From Pseudocitrobacter faecalis (GTDB lineage Bacteria; Pseudomonadota; Gammaproteobacteria; Enterobacterales; Enterobacteriaceae): a stretch of DNA of 64,000 nt. Under the pieces are notes generated by a model, which was not told the origin of the DNA, searched no databases, and saw only the letters and a program-made list of their open reading frames with translations. Below, piece by piece: positions 1-10,849 of the stretch; the first letter of the stretch is position 1; every line of letters starts with the position of its first letter. A program made the position numbers and the translations under genes. The DNA is taken from positions 558,001 through 622,000 of the forward strand of contig QNRL01000001.1 in the NCBI GenBank assembly GCA_003315335.1, read 5' to 3'.

Positions 1-422
1 CACCGACACTCTGGTTTATTCAGCGGCGTGAATATTTCCGCATCACCGCCCCGCTGCATCCGCCCTACTTTGGCAAAGTGCAGCTCCCCGGAAAACAGGC
101 GCTGAGCTTTCGAATTTTTGACCTGTCGCTGGGAGGAATGGGCGCGCTACTGGATAGCCAGCCGGAAGGTGATTTACAGCCGGGAATGCGTTTTTCTCAG
201 CTGGAGCTGGATATGGGGCAATGGGGAAAATTCCATTTTGATGCGCAATTGATTGCGGTCAGCGAGCGCACAGTGGTCGATCATAAAAACGAAACCGTAA
301 GTACGCCGCGGTTGAGTTTTCGATTTTTGAACGTTAACCCGGCGGTGGAACGCTCGCTCCAGCGCATCATTTTTTCGCTGGAGCGAGAGGCGCGTGAACG
401 CGCCAGTAAGGTTCGCGATTAA
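1..422 (+). CDS. ycgR: Flagellar brake protein YcgR, C-terminal part (gene starts before the window)
   Basis: The frame is open from base 3 and ends in TAA at 420-422, so about 139 C-terminal residues are visible. They form a PilZ domain: an arginine-rich entry motif (QRREYFR) is followed by DLSLGGMG, the D/NxSxxG motif that binds cyclic di-GMP. In E. coli, c-di-GMP-bound YcgR acts on the flagellar motor to slow and bias rotation. The N-terminal YcgR domain lies outside the window. The next gene, emtA, converges on it with no gap, as in E. coli. Identity is firm from motifs, the C-terminal sequence and neighbourhood. Confidence 0.93.
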   Translation, partial: PTLWFIQRREYFRITAPLHPPYFGKVQLPGKQALSFRIFDLSLGGMGALLDSQPEGDLQPGMRFSQLELDMGQWGKFHFDAQLIAVSERTVVDHKNETVSTPRLSFRFLNVNPAVERSLQRIIFSLEREARERASKVRD

Positions 423-1034
423 CTACATCGCATCCATGGCTTTCTGCATTTTCCAGATATAGCGCGGTGCCTGCGGAGCCGGATGGTTTTCGACAACGTG
501 TTCGAAGAACTCGTCTTTATCCAGATCGTTGATTTTGCTGATAGCTTTTTTACGATCGGAGGAGAACGTCCGCAACAGCGCGCCCGCGCCGTTAGCGTAA
601 GAGACCATCAGCGCGTACTGCATCACTTCCGGGTCTTTAATGCCCGCCAGCGAGCCATGTTCCAGTATGCTCAGATAAGCCGCACCCATAGAGATATTAC
701 GCTCCGGGTTTTTCAGCTCGCTGGTGGACGGTTGACCGCGCCAGCCCATATGCCGGTAGACGTCCAGCCCGGAGGTCGAGGCCTTCAACTGCATCAGGCC
801 AACAGCGTTGGATTTACTGACCAGATTCGGGTTGCCGCCGGATTCGACCGCAATGATGGCGGTGATCAAACGCGGGCTCACGCCCCACGCCGCACCGGCT
901 TTTTCGCTAATTGGCATCCATTGCATTGCGCGCTTTACCGGCACCTGCGGATCCCAGGGCGGGTTTTTGTAATCCTGTTTTGAACTGCATCCGGCAAGTA
1001 ACACAATTAAAAAAGCAAACCATCTCAATTTCAC
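423..1034 (-). CDS. emtA: Membrane-bound lytic murein endotransglycosylase A
   Basis: A 203-residue lipoprotein, the usual EmtA (MltE) length. The N-terminus has a hydrophobic signal ending in a lipobox (LLAGC), so it should be lipid-anchored, in E. coli in the outer membrane. The SLT fold is shown by [11 protein letters not shown], which carries the catalytic glutamate, followed by AVGLMQL and a YANGAG segment typical of family 1 transglycosylases. It cleaves within glycan strands of peptidoglycan and forms 1,6-anhydromuramyl ends. It is divergent from ldcA, another murein-recycling gene, across a 94-bp gap. Confidence 0.95.
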   Translation of the reverse strand: MKLRWFAFLIVLLAGCSSKQDYKNPPWDPQVPVKRAMQWMPISEKAGAAWGVSPRLITAIIAVESGGNPNLVSKSNAVGLMQLKASTSGLDVYRHMGWRGQPSTSELKNPERNISMGAAYLSILEHGSLAGIKDPEVMQYALMVSYANGAGALLRTFSSDRKKAISKINDLDKDEFFEHVVENHPAPQAPRYIWKMQKAMDAM

Positions 1035-1128
1035 GCAACTATCCTTTTTAACTCAAGTATGTCGCCAGTAATGACAATAACGGGTTCAGGCGGCATGATA
1101 CTCGTTTCGTTCTCTGCAAGGAATTGCC

Positions 1129-2043
1129 ATGTCACAGTTTCATCTGATCGCCCCGTCGGGCTACTGCATCAATCAATCCGCCGCCGAAATGGGCGTTGAC
1201 CGACTGATAAGCGCAGGGCATCAGGTCAACCATCAGCAGGTCATTCCTCGGCGCAGCCAGCGCTTTGCGGGCGTCGAAAGTGAACGTGTTGCCGATATCA
1301 ATCAACTCGCTGAACTAAAAGGTAAAAATCAGATAGTGCTGGCGGTACGCGGCGGCTATGGCGCAAGCCGTCTGCTGGATGCTATCGACTGGCCGTCCCT
1401 AATCGCGCGCCAGCAGCAGAATCCGCTGCTTATCTGTGGGCATAGCGATTTCACCGCTATTCAGATGGGGCTGCTGGCAAAAGGTGACGTCATCACCTTC
1501 AGCGGGCCAATGCTGGCGGGGAATTTTGGTGCAGAAACCCTGAACGACTTTACCGTGCATCACTTCTGGCAGGCGCTGCGCAATGAAAGCTTCACCCTGG
1601 AATGGACGGGTGACGGGCCGCAGTGTCGTGAAGAGGGTAAACTGTGGGGCGGAAATCTGGCGATGCTGACGTCGCTGGTGGGCACGCCATGGATGCCGCA
1701 AATCCGCGACGGTATTCTGGTGCTGGAAGATATCAACGAACATCCCTTCCGCGTGGAACGCATGCTGCTGCAACTGCTGTACGCCGGTATTCTGCCGCGT
1801 CAGAAGGCTATCGTGCTCGGCAGTTTCACCGGAGCCACACCAAACGATTACGACGCAGGTTATGATTTGCAAACCATGTACGACTATTTGCGTTCAAAGC
1901 TGGCGATTCCGGTCATCAGAGGGCTCGATTTCGGCCATGAACAGCGCACGGTCACCCTGCCGCTGGGTGCGCAGGCGAAGCTGGTGCATACGTCAAGCGC
2001 CACCACGCTGACTATCACTGGGCATCCCACCCTCACGGAATAA
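1129..2043 (+). CDS. ldcA: Muramoyltetrapeptide (LD-) carboxypeptidase
   Basis: A 304-residue cytoplasmic S66-family serine peptidase that removes the terminal D-Ala from murein tetrapeptides during peptidoglycan recycling. The nucleophile motif GHSDFTA places Ser106 at the residue known in E. coli LdcA. Further motifs are VRGGYGASRLL (res ~73-83), the WGGNLAMLTSLVGTPW block, and the conserved Glu (LVLEDINEHP) and C-terminal His (GLDFGHE) that complete the Ser-Glu-His triad. The start has a good ribosome site (AAGGAA) eight bases upstream. Confidence 0.96.
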   Translation: MSQFHLIAPSGYCINQSAAEMGVDRLISAGHQVNHQQVIPRRSQRFAGVESERVADINQLAELKGKNQIVLAVRGGYGASRLLDAIDWPSLIARQQQNPLLICGHSDFTAIQMGLLAKGDVITFSGPMLAGNFGAETLNDFTVHHFWQALRNESFTLEWTGDGPQCREEGKLWGGNLAMLTSLVGTPWMPQIRDGILVLEDINEHPFRVERMLLQLLYAGILPRQKAIVLGSFTGATPNDYDAGYDLQTMYDYLRSKLAIPVIRGLDFGHEQRTVTLPLGAQAKLVHTSSATTLTITGHPTLTE

Positions 2044-2139
2044 AAAACACATTTATTACTCTTATTGTTTCAGTGTTCACGTGCTAATTATGATAACTTT
2101 TTGTAACTAGCTTGTTCGTTATCGGGGAGTACGTGAACA

Positions 2140-3873
2140 TTGGACGCCGCGGCAGTCATTAGTCTCTTTATTTTGGGTTCAGTCTTAGTAACCTGCAGTA
2201 TTCTTTTAAGTTCATTCTCTTCTCGCCTCGGTATCCCGATTCTGGTTATCTTCCTCGCCATTGGCATGCTGGCGGGCGTGGATGGCATCGGCGGCATTCC
2301 TTTCGATAATTATCCGTTCGCCTATATGGTAAGTAACCTGGCGCTGGCGGTGATCCTGCTGGATGGCGGGATGCGCACTCAGGCGAGCTCATTTCGTGTC
2401 GCCCTTGGCCCGGCATTGTCACTGGCAACGGTAGGTGTGTTAATCACTTCGGGGCTGACGGGTATCGCGGCGGCCTGGCTGTTTAACCTTAACTGGATTG
2501 AAGGCCTGCTGATTGGCGCGATTGTCGGCTCGACGGATGCGGCGGCGGTGTTTTCCCTGTTGGGCGGCAAAGGGCTGAACGAGCGTGTCGGCTCGACGCT
2601 TGAGATTGAATCCGGCAGCAATGACCCGATGGCGGTCTTTTTGACCATCACCCTGATCGAGATGATTCAACAGCATGAAACGGGCTTAAGCTGGATGTTT
2701 GCCGTGCATATCATTCAGCAGTTTGGTCTGGGTATTCTGATTGGCCTCGCGGGGGGGTATCTGCTGTTGCAGATGATTAACCGTATCACGCTGCCGACCG
2801 GGCTGTATCCACTGCTGGCCCTCAGTGGCGGGATCATGATTTTTGCCATTACCACGTCGCTGGACGGCAGCGGTATCCTCGCCGTGTACCTTTGCGGCTT
2901 CCTGCTGGGTAATCGCCCCATTCGTAACCGCTTCGGCATACTGCAAAACTTCGACGGGCTGGCGTGGCTGGCGCAAATCGGCATGTTCCTGGTGCTCGGT
3001 CTGCTGGTGACGCCGTCTGACCTGCTGCCAATTGCCGCTTCCGCCCTGCTGCTGTCGCTGTGGATGATTTTCTTTGCCCGCCCATTATCGGTGTTTATCG
3101 GCCTGCTGCCGTTTCGCGGGTTTAACCTGCGCGAGCGCATTTTCATCAGTTGGGTCGGTCTGCGTGGCGCGGTACCAATTATCCTCGCCGTTTTCCCGAT
3201 GATGGCCGGACTCGATAACGCGCGTCTGTTCTTTAACGTCGCCTTCTTCGTGGTGCTGGTGTCGCTGCTGCTTCAGGGCACCTCGCTCTCCTGGGCGGCG
3301 AAACGCGCCAAAGTGGTGGTGCCGCCTGTCGGCTTGCCAGTGTCACGCGTTGGGTTGGATATTCATCCGGAAAACCCGTGGGAGCAGCTTATTTATCAGT
3401 TGAGTGCCGACAAATGGTGCGTGGGTGCTGCGCTGCGTGACCTGCATATGCCGAAAGATACGCGCATCGCCGCACTGTTCCGCGATAACGTGCTGCTGCA
3501 TCCGAACGGCAGCACACGGTTACGCGAAGGCGATATTCTGTGCGTGATTGCCCGCGAGCGCGATATTCCGGCGCTCGGCAAACTGTTTAGTCAGTCGCCG
3601 CCTGTGGCGCTGGATCAACGTTTCTTTGGTGACTTTATTCTCGAAGCCAGCGCCAAATTCGCCGATGTGGCGATGATTTACGGTCTTGACGATGTCGAGG
3701 AATTTCGTGATAAGCAGCAGTCGCTGGGCGAGATCGTTCAACAGTTGTTAGGCGCAACGCCAGTTGTTGGCGATCAGGTCGAGTTTGCCGGGATGGTGTG
3801 GACGGTCGCGGAAAAAGCCGATAATGAAGTCGTTAAAGTCGGGGTTAAAGTCGCAGAAGACGAGGCGGAATAA
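2140..3873 (+). CDS. cvrA: K+/H+ antiporter CvrA (NhaP2, YcgO), CPA1 family
   Basis: A 577-residue inner-membrane protein with about twelve transmembrane helices (res 1-390), then a cytoplasmic RCK_C/TrkA-C domain (res ~405-485) and a C-terminal accessory domain. Motifs include [15 protein letters not shown] and [11 protein letters not shown], the ion-coupling aspartates of CPA1 antiporters. The start is TTG at 2140, preceded by GGGGAG; this gives the N-terminus [14 protein letters not shown], matching E. coli CvrA. CvrA affects K+ balance and volume regulation at low osmolarity. It converges with dadX across a REP element. Confidence 0.93.
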   Translation: MDAAAVISLFILGSVLVTCSILLSSFSSRLGIPILVIFLAIGMLAGVDGIGGIPFDNYPFAYMVSNLALAVILLDGGMRTQASSFRVALGPALSLATVGVLITSGLTGIAAAWLFNLNWIEGLLIGAIVGSTDAAAVFSLLGGKGLNERVGSTLEIESGSNDPMAVFLTITLIEMIQQHETGLSWMFAVHIIQQFGLGILIGLAGGYLLLQMINRITLPTGLYPLLALSGGIMIFAITTSLDGSGILAVYLCGFLLGNRPIRNRFGILQNFDGLAWLAQIGMFLVLGLLVTPSDLLPIAASALLLSLWMIFFARPLSVFIGLLPFRGFNLRERIFISWVGLRGAVPIILAVFPMMAGLDNARLFFNVAFFVVLVSLLLQGTSLSWAAKRAKVVVPPVGLPVSRVGLDIHPENPWEQLIYQLSADKWCVGAALRDLHMPKDTRIAALFRDNVLLHPNGSTRLREGDILCVIARERDIPALGKLFSQSPPVALDQRFFGDFILEASAKFADVAMIYGLDDVEEFRDKQQSLGEIVQQLLGATPVVGDQVEFAGMVWTVAEKADNEVVKVGVKVAEDEAE

Positions 3874-3885
3874 CCGCCTGAGATT

Positions 3886-3965
3886 GTCTGATGCGCTTTG
3901 CTTATCAGGCCTAAGGGGATTAGCGATCTTTTGTAAGCCGGATAAGGCGTTTACGCCGCATCCGG
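3886..3965. repeat. REP/BIME element between cvrA and dadX
   Basis: Two palindromic units lie between the convergent genes: 3886-3911 (core TGATGCGCTTTGCTTATCAG) and 3932-3965 (GCCGGATAAGGCG, then CGCCGCATCCGGC). They match the enterobacterial REP consensus and are in opposite orientation, as in a bacterial interspersed mosaic element. Such elements fold in RNA and can stabilise or terminate convergent transcripts. Confidence 0.85.
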
Positions 3966-3973
3966 CAACACAG

Positions 3974-5044
3974 TTACACCGTCACAACTGGCACGCGCGG
4001 CGCCAGCGCGCACATTAACTCGTATCCCACGGTGCCGGCGCAGGCAGCAACGTCATCAATTTTGATGCTGTTGCCCCACAATTCGACGGGTGCGCCAATT
4101 CCCGCATTTGGGCATGGTGTCAAATCCACCGCCAGCATATCCATGGATACCGTTCCCACCGTGGTGGTACGCACACTATCCACCATCACCGGCGTACCCG
4201 ATGGCGCAATACGCGGATAACCGTCCGCGTATCCACAGGCAACAATACCAATACGCTGCTCCTGGGTGGCGGTAAAGCGACTGCCGTAACCCACCGTGTC
4301 GCCCGGTTTCAGGTTTTGCACCGCGATAATCTGACTGCTCAGGGTCATCACCGGTTTGATACCGCTGTTTGCCACATCCTGCCACTGGCCGGAAGGTGAC
4401 GCACCATAGAGAATAATGCCCGGACGTACCCAGTCATAATGCGTTTGAGGGTGCCAGAGCGTTGCGGCTGAATTGGCAAGCGAGCGCGGACAATCCAGCC
4501 CTTCTGCCGCCTGTTCGATTCGCTGCATCGGGCGTTCGACACCCTCGCTTTTTTCTGCGTCCGCGAAATGTGACATCAACGTCATCGCACCGACGTTCGG
4601 CACTTTGCGCAGGATCTGCCACACGGTACTGACGCAATCCGGCGTAAAGCCGAGCCGGTTCATGCCGCTATTCACTTTCAGATAGATATCCAGCGGTGCA
4701 TGCAGTTTTGCATCCTGGATGGCTTTAATCTGCCAGTTACTGTGGACGCTGGTGGTTAAGCGATACTTATCAAATAGCTCCAGCTCATCGGCATGGAAGA
4801 ACCCTTCCAGAAGCAGAACAGGCCCTTTCCAGCCCCACTCGCGAAGCCGAATGGCGTCTTCAAGGTTGAGCATCGCAAAACCATCCGTATCGCGTAGCCC
4901 ACCCCAGACATGCTTCAGGCCATGCCCGTAAGCATCGGCTTTTACCACCGACCAGACACGGGAGTTCGGTGCCGCACGCCGTACAACGTTGAGATTTTGC
5001 CGCAACGCCGAAAGATCGATGCTGGCTTCTACAGGACGAGACAT
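3974..5044 (-). CDS. dadX: Catabolic alanine racemase
   Basis: A 356-residue PLP enzyme interconverting L- and D-alanine, supplying D-Ala to the DadA dehydrogenase. The PLP lysine lies in VVKADAYGHG (near res 34), and the second catalytic base is the tyrosine in TVGYGSRF. An N-terminal TIM barrel and C-terminal beta domain are as in the Alr/DadX family. It sits nine bases after dadA on the same strand, so the two form the dadAX operon for alanine catabolism. The operon context favours DadX over the biosynthetic Alr. Confidence 0.96.
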   Translation of the reverse strand: MSRPVEASIDLSALRQNLNVVRRAAPNSRVWSVVKADAYGHGLKHVWGGLRDTDGFAMLNLEDAIRLREWGWKGPVLLLEGFFHADELELFDKYRLTTSVHSNWQIKAIQDAKLHAPLDIYLKVNSGMNRLGFTPDCVSTVWQILRKVPNVGAMTLMSHFADAEKSEGVERPMQRIEQAAEGLDCPRSLANSAATLWHPQTHYDWVRPGIILYGASPSGQWQDVANSGIKPVMTLSSQIIAVQNLKPGDTVGYGSRFTATQEQRIGIVACGYADGYPRIAPSGTPVMVDSVRTTTVGTVSMDMLAVDLTPCPNAGIGAPVELWGNSIKIDDVAACAGTVGYELMCALAPRVPVVTV

Positions 5045-5053
5045 GCTTTCTCC

Positions 5054-6352
5054 TTATTGATGAGCGCCGTGCAGATGCTGAGGACGCAACGGCGTAAAGC
5101 CCGGCGAGTAGCGCGCCACGCTTAGATCGTCATAAGGAATGGCAGGCGTACGCCCGGAGATTAAATCGCTGATTAACTGCCCGGAACCGCAGGACATCGT
5201 CCAGCCCAGCGTGCCGTGGCCCGTGTTCAGCCACAGATTTTTGAATGCGGTTTTGCCAATGATTGGCGTGCCGTCCGGCGTCATGGGGCGCAGGCCGGTC
5301 CAGAACGTGGCTTGTTCAATATAGCCACCGCGCGGGAACAGATCGCCCACCACCATTTCCAGTGTTTCACGGCGAGGTTGCAGCAGTTCAGTGTTGAAAC
5401 CAACAATTTCCGCCATCCCGCCAACGCGAATACGATTATCAAAACGCGTAATGGCAATTTTGTAGGTTTCATCAAGGATAGTCGAAACCGGTGCACCCGC
5501 CTCTTCCTTCACCGGAATGGTGAGCGAATACCCTTTTAGCGGATACACCGGAATGTCCACCAGCCCTTTGAGCATCGCGGTGGAATAGGAACCAAACGCC
5601 ATCACGTAAGCATCGGCTTTAATCAATTCATCGCCGCACTTCACGCCATAGATGTGCTCACCTTCCCGCAGCAGCGCATCGACAGGCGTGTTATAGCGGA
5701 AGGTAACGCCCGCGTTTTCAGCCATCTGCGCCAGACGCTGGGTGAATAGCTGACAGTCGCCGGTTTCATCGTTCGGTAAACGCAGGCCCCCCGTCAGTTT
5801 GTGCGCCACGCTTGCCAGCGCAGGCTCAACCTCGGCAAGTCGGGCGGATTCCAGTAATTGATACGGCACGCCCGCGTCTTCCAGTACAGCAATGTCGCGC
5901 ATCGCGTTCTCATACTGCTGTGCGGTGCGGAAAAGCTGCAACGTGCCGCCCTGCCGTCCTTCGTAGGCAATCCCGGTGGATTCACGTAGCGCTTTCAGGC
6001 AGTCGCGGCTGTACTCCGCCAGACGCACCATGCGGCCTTTGTTTTCCATGTAATGGCGCGTGTCGCAGTTGCGCAGCATTTGCCACATCCATTTCAACTG
6101 GAACTGCGTGCCATCGAGGCTTATCGCCAGCGGTGCGTGGCGCTGGAACATCCATTTAATCGCCTTCAGCGGCACGCCCGGCGCCGCCCAGGGTGCCGCG
6201 TAACCGGGGGAGATCTGCCCGGCATTTCCGGCGCTGGTCTCCATTGCCGGGCCCGCTTCCCGATCGATAACCGTAACCTGATGTCCTGCCTGACTTAAAT
6301 ACCAGGCGCTGGTCACGCCCACTACGCCACTTCCCAGTATGACAACGTGCAT
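5054..6352 (-). CDS. dadA: D-amino acid dehydrogenase, small subunit
   Basis: A 432-residue FAD flavoprotein of the DAO family. The Rossmann motif [19 protein letters not shown] is at res 3-21 and the glutamate/aspartate binding the FAD ribose follows at VIDRE. The C-terminal FAD motif ([19 protein letters not shown]) is intact. It oxidises D-alanine to pyruvate and ammonia at the inner membrane and passes electrons to quinones. It is the first gene of dadAX. In E. coli the operon is controlled by Lrp and cAMP-CRP; a CRP-like site is visible upstream. Confidence 0.96.
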   Translation of the reverse strand: MHVVILGSGVVGVTSAWYLSQAGHQVTVIDREAGPAMETSAGNAGQISPGYAAPWAAPGVPLKAIKWMFQRHAPLAISLDGTQFQLKWMWQMLRNCDTRHYMENKGRMVRLAEYSRDCLKALRESTGIAYEGRQGGTLQLFRTAQQYENAMRDIAVLEDAGVPYQLLESARLAEVEPALASVAHKLTGGLRLPNDETGDCQLFTQRLAQMAENAGVTFRYNTPVDALLREGEHIYGVKCGDELIKADAYVMAFGSYSTAMLKGLVDIPVYPLKGYSLTIPVKEEAGAPVSTILDETYKIAITRFDNRIRVGGMAEIVGFNTELLQPRRETLEMVVGDLFPRGGYIEQATFWTGLRPMTPDGTPIIGKTAFKNLWLNTGHGTLGWTMSCGSGQLISDLISGRTPAIPYDDLSVARYSPGFTPLRPQHLHGAHQ

Positions 6353-6443
6353 AGCTACTCCAGAATCGAATTGAGTAAAAGAACAATCTTCTGATTACAA
6401 ATTGATAACCCAGATGAAAATATTATTCAACATAGGCTTTTTT

Positions 6444-6465
6444 TATGGTGACGTAGTTCACATAC
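6444..6465. promoter_or_regulatory. Probable CRP site in the dadA-ycgB intergenic region
   Basis: Within the 326-bp gap between divergent dadA and ycgB (6353-6678), the segment 6447-6462 reads GGTGA-N6-TCACA, nine of ten bases of the CRP core TGTGA-N6-TCACA. It lies about 95 bases from the dadA start, consistent with the known catabolite control of dadAX. The rest of the gap is AT-rich and shows no open frame I can defend. Confidence 0.6.
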
Positions 6466-6678
6466 AACCCCGCCAGCGCTGGTATGCGAGAATCAACATC
6501 TCCTGCTAAGCAATAATTTTACCCAGCATAAAATGCTGCATAATTGTAAAAATATCGTCATCAAAATGAAGAAATCGCGAAGAAAAAAATGGGTGCTTGT
6601 TACAGTTTTTCCCAGGTGTTCTATTCTTTTACTGAGGCTCTCCAGACAGAGAGAGTCGCCAACAATGAGGGCGCGCTA

Positions 6679-8211
6679 ATGGCAACGATTGATTCGATGA
6701 ATAAGGACAGCACGCGTTTAAGCGACGGACCCGACTGGACATTTCCCCTGCTGGAAACCTATCTGGTTGAGATAGACCGGGTAGCCAAACTCTACCGGCT
6801 GGATACCTATCCCCATCAAATCGAAGTCATTACCTCTGAGCAGATGATGGATGCTTATTCCAGCATCGGGATGCCAATTAACTATACCCACTGGTCGTTC
6901 GGTAAGAAGTTTATCGAGACTGAGCAGGCCTATAAGCATGGCCAGCAGGGGCTGGCCTATGAGATTGTGATTAACTCCAATCCCTGTATCGCTTATTTGA
7001 TGGAGGAGAACACCATTACCATGCAGGCACTGGTAATGGCGCACGCCTGCTACGGGCATAACTCCTTCTTTAAGAATAACTATCTTTTCCGTAGCTGGAC
7101 GGATGCCAGCTCCATCGTCGATTACCTGCTTTTCGCCCGCAAATACATTAGCGAGTGTGAGGAACGCTATGGTGTCGATGAAGTGGAAAAACTGCTCGAC
7201 TCCTGCCATGCGCTGATGAACTACGGTGTGGATCGCTATAAACGTCCGCAAAAGATCTCGCTGCAGGAGGAGAAAGCCCGGCAGAAAAGCCGTGAAGAGT
7301 ATCTGCAAAGCCAGGTGAATATGTTATGGCGTACTCTGCCGAAGCGTGAAGAGGAGAAAACGGTGGAATCCGCGCGCCGTTACCCTTCCGAGCCACAGGA
7401 GAACCTGCTCTATTTTATGGAGAAAAACGCGCCGTTACTGGAGCCGTGGCAGCGCGAAATCATGCGCATTGTACGTAAGGTAAGCCAGTATTTTTATCCG
7501 CAGAAACAGACGCAAGTGATGAACGAGGGCTGGGCCACGTTCTGGCACTACACCATTCTCAACCATCTGTATGATGAAGGGAAAGTGACCGAGCGTTTTA
7601 TGCTGGAATTTCTGCACAGCCACACCAACGTGGTCTTCCAGCCACCCTATAACAGCCCGTGGTACAGTGGTATTAACCCCTATGCGCTGGGCTTTGCCAT
7701 GTTCCAGGATATCAAACGTATTTGCCAGACGCCGACGGAAGAAGACCGCTACTGGTTCCCGGATATGGCGGGATCGGACTGGCTGGAAACGCTGCATTTT
7801 GCGATGCGCGATTTTAAAGATGAAAGTTTTATCAGCCAGTTCCTGTCACCGAAAGTCATGCGTGATTTCCGCCTGTTTACGGTGCTGGATGACGACCGCA
7901 ATAACTATCTGGAGATCTCAGCCATTCACAACGAAAGCGGCTATCGCGAAATTCGCGCCCAGCTTTCGTCACAATATAATCTCAGTAACCTGGAGCCAAA
8001 TATTCAGGTGTGGAATGTGGACCTGCGCGGCGACCGTTCGCTGACGCTGCGCTATGTGCCGCACAACCGCGCGCCGCTGGACAAAGGCCGTCGTGAAGTG
8101 CTCAAGCATGTGCACCGTCTGTGGGGCTTTGAAGTGCATCTTGAGCAGCAAAATGCGGATGGCAGTGTTGAATTACTGGAGCGTTGCCCGCCGAGACCGA
8201 GCGCGTTGTGA
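6679..8211 (+). CDS. ycgB: SpoVR family protein YcgB
   Basis: A 510-residue soluble protein of the SpoVR family, the same length as E. coli YcgB. The start at 6679 gives MATIDSMNKDSTRLSDGPDW, matching the family N-terminus; an upstream in-frame ATG at 6589 would add 30 residues not conserved in homologues. Visible family motifs include MAHACYGHNSFFKNN and NEGWATFWHY, histidine-rich segments that suggest a metal site. It is divergent from dadA. Its biochemical function is unknown; in enterobacteria it is associated with stationary-phase and envelope stress phenotypes. Confidence 0.93.
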   Translation: MATIDSMNKDSTRLSDGPDWTFPLLETYLVEIDRVAKLYRLDTYPHQIEVITSEQMMDAYSSIGMPINYTHWSFGKKFIETEQAYKHGQQGLAYEIVINSNPCIAYLMEENTITMQALVMAHACYGHNSFFKNNYLFRSWTDASSIVDYLLFARKYISECEERYGVDEVEKLLDSCHALMNYGVDRYKRPQKISLQEEKARQKSREEYLQSQVNMLWRTLPKREEEKTVESARRYPSEPQENLLYFMEKNAPLLEPWQREIMRIVRKVSQYFYPQKQTQVMNEGWATFWHYTILNHLYDEGKVTERFMLEFLHSHTNVVFQPPYNSPWYSGINPYALGFAMFQDIKRICQTPTEEDRYWFPDMAGSDWLETLHFAMRDFKDESFISQFLSPKVMRDFRLFTVLDDDRNNYLEISAIHNESGYREIRAQLSSQYNLSNLEPNIQVWNVDLRGDRSLTLRYVPHNRAPLDKGRREVLKHVHRLWGFEVHLEQQNADGSVELLERCPPRPSAL

Positions 8212-8213
8212 TA

Positions 8214-8243
8214 CAAAAAAGCCTCTCAATTGAGAGGCTTTTT
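8214..8243. terminator. Bidirectional terminator between ycgB and fadR
   Basis: A perfect stem GCCTCTCAA/TTGAGAGGC at 8221-8238 is flanked by an A-run on the left and a T-run on the right, so it can terminate both convergent genes. Confidence 0.9.
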
Positions 8244-8253
8244 CTATGAATGC

Positions 8254-8958
8254 TTACACGCCGCCCGGCATACTTTTCTGCATCCGATGCCAAATCTCGC
8301 CACTGTCATGGCCATAACGACGCACGGTTTCATACACCTGATCATGCAGACCCTGCTCACACAGTTCGGTTAAGCGGTGATAGAACCCCAGCGCGCAGCT
8401 ACGCGCTTCCGGATTGGCGAAATAGTGACGACCAATTCGGGTATAGAGCCCTTTCATACCGTTCAGAATCAGGCCATAAATCGGGTTACCAGAGGCAAAC
8501 GCCAGACCACGGAAAATGTTGTAATCAAGCTCGGCAAACGCATCGGCGTAGTCTTCTACTTCACGCGCGGTAGCCAGCACTTCCAGCGCTTTGTCAGGAT
8601 GCTGACGAAACGCGGTGCGGATAAAGATGGTGGCGATGTTGGTACGCACGGAAAGCAGGTTATCGAGCAGTTGCGGGACGCTTTCGTGATCGAGACGCGC
8701 CAGCGTTTCCAGAATATTGAGGCCGGACGTTTCCCAGAAGTTGTTAACTTTCGTTGGCTTACCGTGCTGGATAGTCAACCAGCCATCACGGGCCAGACGC
8801 TGCAACACTTCACGTAAGGTTGTACGGGTCACACCAATCAGTTCAGAAAGTTCGCGCTCGGCAGGCAGAATAGACCCCGGAGGAAAACGGTTATTCCAGA
8901 TGCTTTCAACAATATACTCTTCCGCGAAACCCGCCGGGCTTTGCGCCTTAATGACCAT
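8254..8958 (-). CDS. fadR: Fatty acid metabolism regulator FadR
   Basis: A 234-residue GntR-family regulator. The winged helix-turn-helix ([20 protein letters not shown], res ~34-53) and the acyl-CoA-binding FCD domain are complete. Start at 8958 ([19 protein letters not shown]) matches E. coli; upstream in-frame starts would add unconserved sequence. FadR represses beta-oxidation genes such as fadD and activates fabA/fabB; long-chain acyl-CoA releases it. The C-terminus (MPGGV) is about five residues shorter than in E. coli. The target fadD, with a FadR-like operator, is also in this window. Divergent from nhaB. Confidence 0.96.
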   Translation of the reverse strand: MVIKAQSPAGFAEEYIVESIWNNRFPPGSILPAERELSELIGVTRTTLREVLQRLARDGWLTIQHGKPTKVNNFWETSGLNILETLARLDHESVPQLLDNLLSVRTNIATIFIRTAFRQHPDKALEVLATAREVEDYADAFAELDYNIFRGLAFASGNPIYGLILNGMKGLYTRIGRHYFANPEARSCALGFYHRLTELCEQGLHDQVYETVRRYGHDSGEIWHRMQKSMPGGV

Positions 8959-9170
8959 AGTTAGAATTTCCATTACACAGCGTTGCAATCCACTCATCAT
9001 ACCAGACCGCTTCAACAGCAGATAGCACACGAAGCGAATTAAAAAGGGATCGCTGTTTCATTTTTTGATTTTCCTTTTCCGCACTTAAGGGCGTTTTTTG
9101 CGGCGATCTCTGCTAGAGTTTCAGCCCTGGTTGTAACAAAAGATGACTTCTACGAGGCAGACTATTGGTC

Positions 9171-10721
9171 ATGGAAATCTCATACTGTCGCGCGTTATGG
9201 CGCAACTTTCTCGGGCAATCCCCCGACTGGTATAAACTTTTACTCCTGATATTCCTGGTAATTAACCCGATTATTTTTCTCGTTAACCCTTTTCTCGCAG
9301 GATGGCTGCTGGTTATCGAGTTTATCTTCACTCTGGCGATGGCGCTCAAATGCTATCCGTTGATACCCGGTGGGCTGCTGGCGATTGAAGCAGTGATTGT
9401 CGGTATGACCTCAGCCGAACATGTGCGTGAAGAGGTTGCGGCTAATCTCGAAGTGTTGCTGTTGCTGATCTTCATGGTCGCCGGTATCTACTTTATGAAG
9501 CAGCTGCTGCTGTTTATTTTCACCCGCTTGTTGCTGAGCATTCGCAGCAAAATGTTGCTCTCGCTGGCGTTTTGCCTTGCGGCGGCGTTCTTGTCAGCCT
9601 TCCTTGATGCGCTGACGGTCGTGGCAGTGATCATTAGCGTCGCAGTGGGTTTCTACGGCATTTATCACCGTGCGGCGTCAAGCCGTACTGACGATGACGA
9701 TCTGCTCGATGATAGCCACATCGATAAGCACTATCGCGAAGTACTGGAGCAATTCCGCGCGTTTCTACGCAGCCTGATGATGCACGCAGGCGTCGGCACC
9801 GCGCTTGGCGGCGTGATGACGATGGTCGGGGAACCACAGAACCTGATTATCGCCAAAGCCTCTGGCTGGCACTTCGGGGAGTTTTTTATGCGGATGGCCC
9901 CGGTGACTGTGCCAGTGTTTATTTGCGGCATCACCACCTGTCTGCTGCTGGAGAAATTCAAGCTGTTTGGTTATGGAGCCACGCTTCCGGAGACTGTGCG
10001 CAAAACGCTGCATGATTTTGATGAGCGAAGCCGCAAACAGCGCTCGCGCCAGGACACCATGCGTCTGTGCGTTCAGGCGGTAATTGGCGTCTGGCTGGTG
10101 CTGGCACTCGCTTTCCATCTGGCAGAGGTTGGGTTAATTGGTCTGTCGGTTATCATCTTTGCCACCTCGTTTACCGGCATTACCGATGAACATGCCATCG
10201 GCAAAGCTTTCACCGAGGCGCTACCTTTCACCGCGCTACTGACTGTTTTCTTCGCGGTCGTGGCGGTGATTATTGACCAGCATCTGTTTGCGCCGATCAT
10301 CGACTTTGTGCTGCAAGCCTCGCCGCACGCACAACGTTCGCTGTTCTATATCTTCAATGGTTTGCTGTCGTCGATTTCCGACAACGTGTTTGTGGGAACC
10401 GTCTATATCAATGAAGTGAAGGCCGCGCTGGAGTCAGGTGCCATCGACCTCAAACAATTTGAGATGCTGGCGGTCGCGATTAACACCGGCACTAACCTGC
10501 CCTCCGTCGCCACACCTAACGGTCAGGCGGCATTCCTGTTCCTGTTGACCTCGGCGCTGGCACCACTCATACGACTTTCTTATGGCCGCATGGTCTGGAT
10601 GGCGCTGCCATACACCATTGTACTAACGGTGGTGGGGCTACTGTGCGTTGAATTTGCCCTGCAACCCGCCAGCAACTGGCTGTTGGCGCTGGGTTGGATC
10701 CCTTCCCCACATCTGCCTTAA
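9171..10721 (+). CDS. nhaB: Na+/H+ antiporter NhaB
   Basis: A 516-residue integral membrane antiporter with about twelve helices, close to the 513 residues of E. coli NhaB. Highly conserved segments include [34 protein letters not shown] and the C-terminal [22 protein letters not shown]. The start at 9171 gives [22 protein letters not shown] as in the family; an upstream TTG at 9165 is less likely. NhaB exports Na+ in exchange for protons at the inner membrane. It is divergent from fadR, as in E. coli. Confidence 0.95.
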   Translation: MEISYCRALWRNFLGQSPDWYKLLLLIFLVINPIIFLVNPFLAGWLLVIEFIFTLAMALKCYPLIPGGLLAIEAVIVGMTSAEHVREEVAANLEVLLLLIFMVAGIYFMKQLLLFIFTRLLLSIRSKMLLSLAFCLAAAFLSAFLDALTVVAVIISVAVGFYGIYHRAASSRTDDDDLLDDSHIDKHYREVLEQFRAFLRSLMMHAGVGTALGGVMTMVGEPQNLIIAKASGWHFGEFFMRMAPVTVPVFICGITTCLLLEKFKLFGYGATLPETVRKTLHDFDERSRKQRSRQDTMRLCVQAVIGVWLVLALAFHLAEVGLIGLSVIIFATSFTGITDEHAIGKAFTEALPFTALLTVFFAVVAVIIDQHLFAPIIDFVLQASPHAQRSLFYIFNGLLSSISDNVFVGTVYINEVKAALESGAIDLKQFEMLAVAINTGTNLPSVATPNGQAAFLFLLTSALAPLIRLSYGRMVWMALPYTIVLTVVGLLCVEFALQPASNWLLALGWIPSPHLP

Positions 10722-10729
10722 GACGGTAC

Positions 10730-10752
10730 TGCCCGGCCAATAGTGCCGGGCA
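10730..10752. terminator. Hairpin after nhaB
   Basis: TGCCCGG (10730-10736) pairs with CCGGGCA (10746-10752), just after the nhaB stop. The following T-run is weak, so termination strength is uncertain. Confidence 0.55.
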
Positions 10753-10849
10753 ATTAATGTTCATTTACGTAATAATTGCTAAACGTCAGTGGCGGCAGAA
10801 TTTTTTTGGTTTACACTGCTGCTCTTAAACATGTTCCAGGGAAATGATT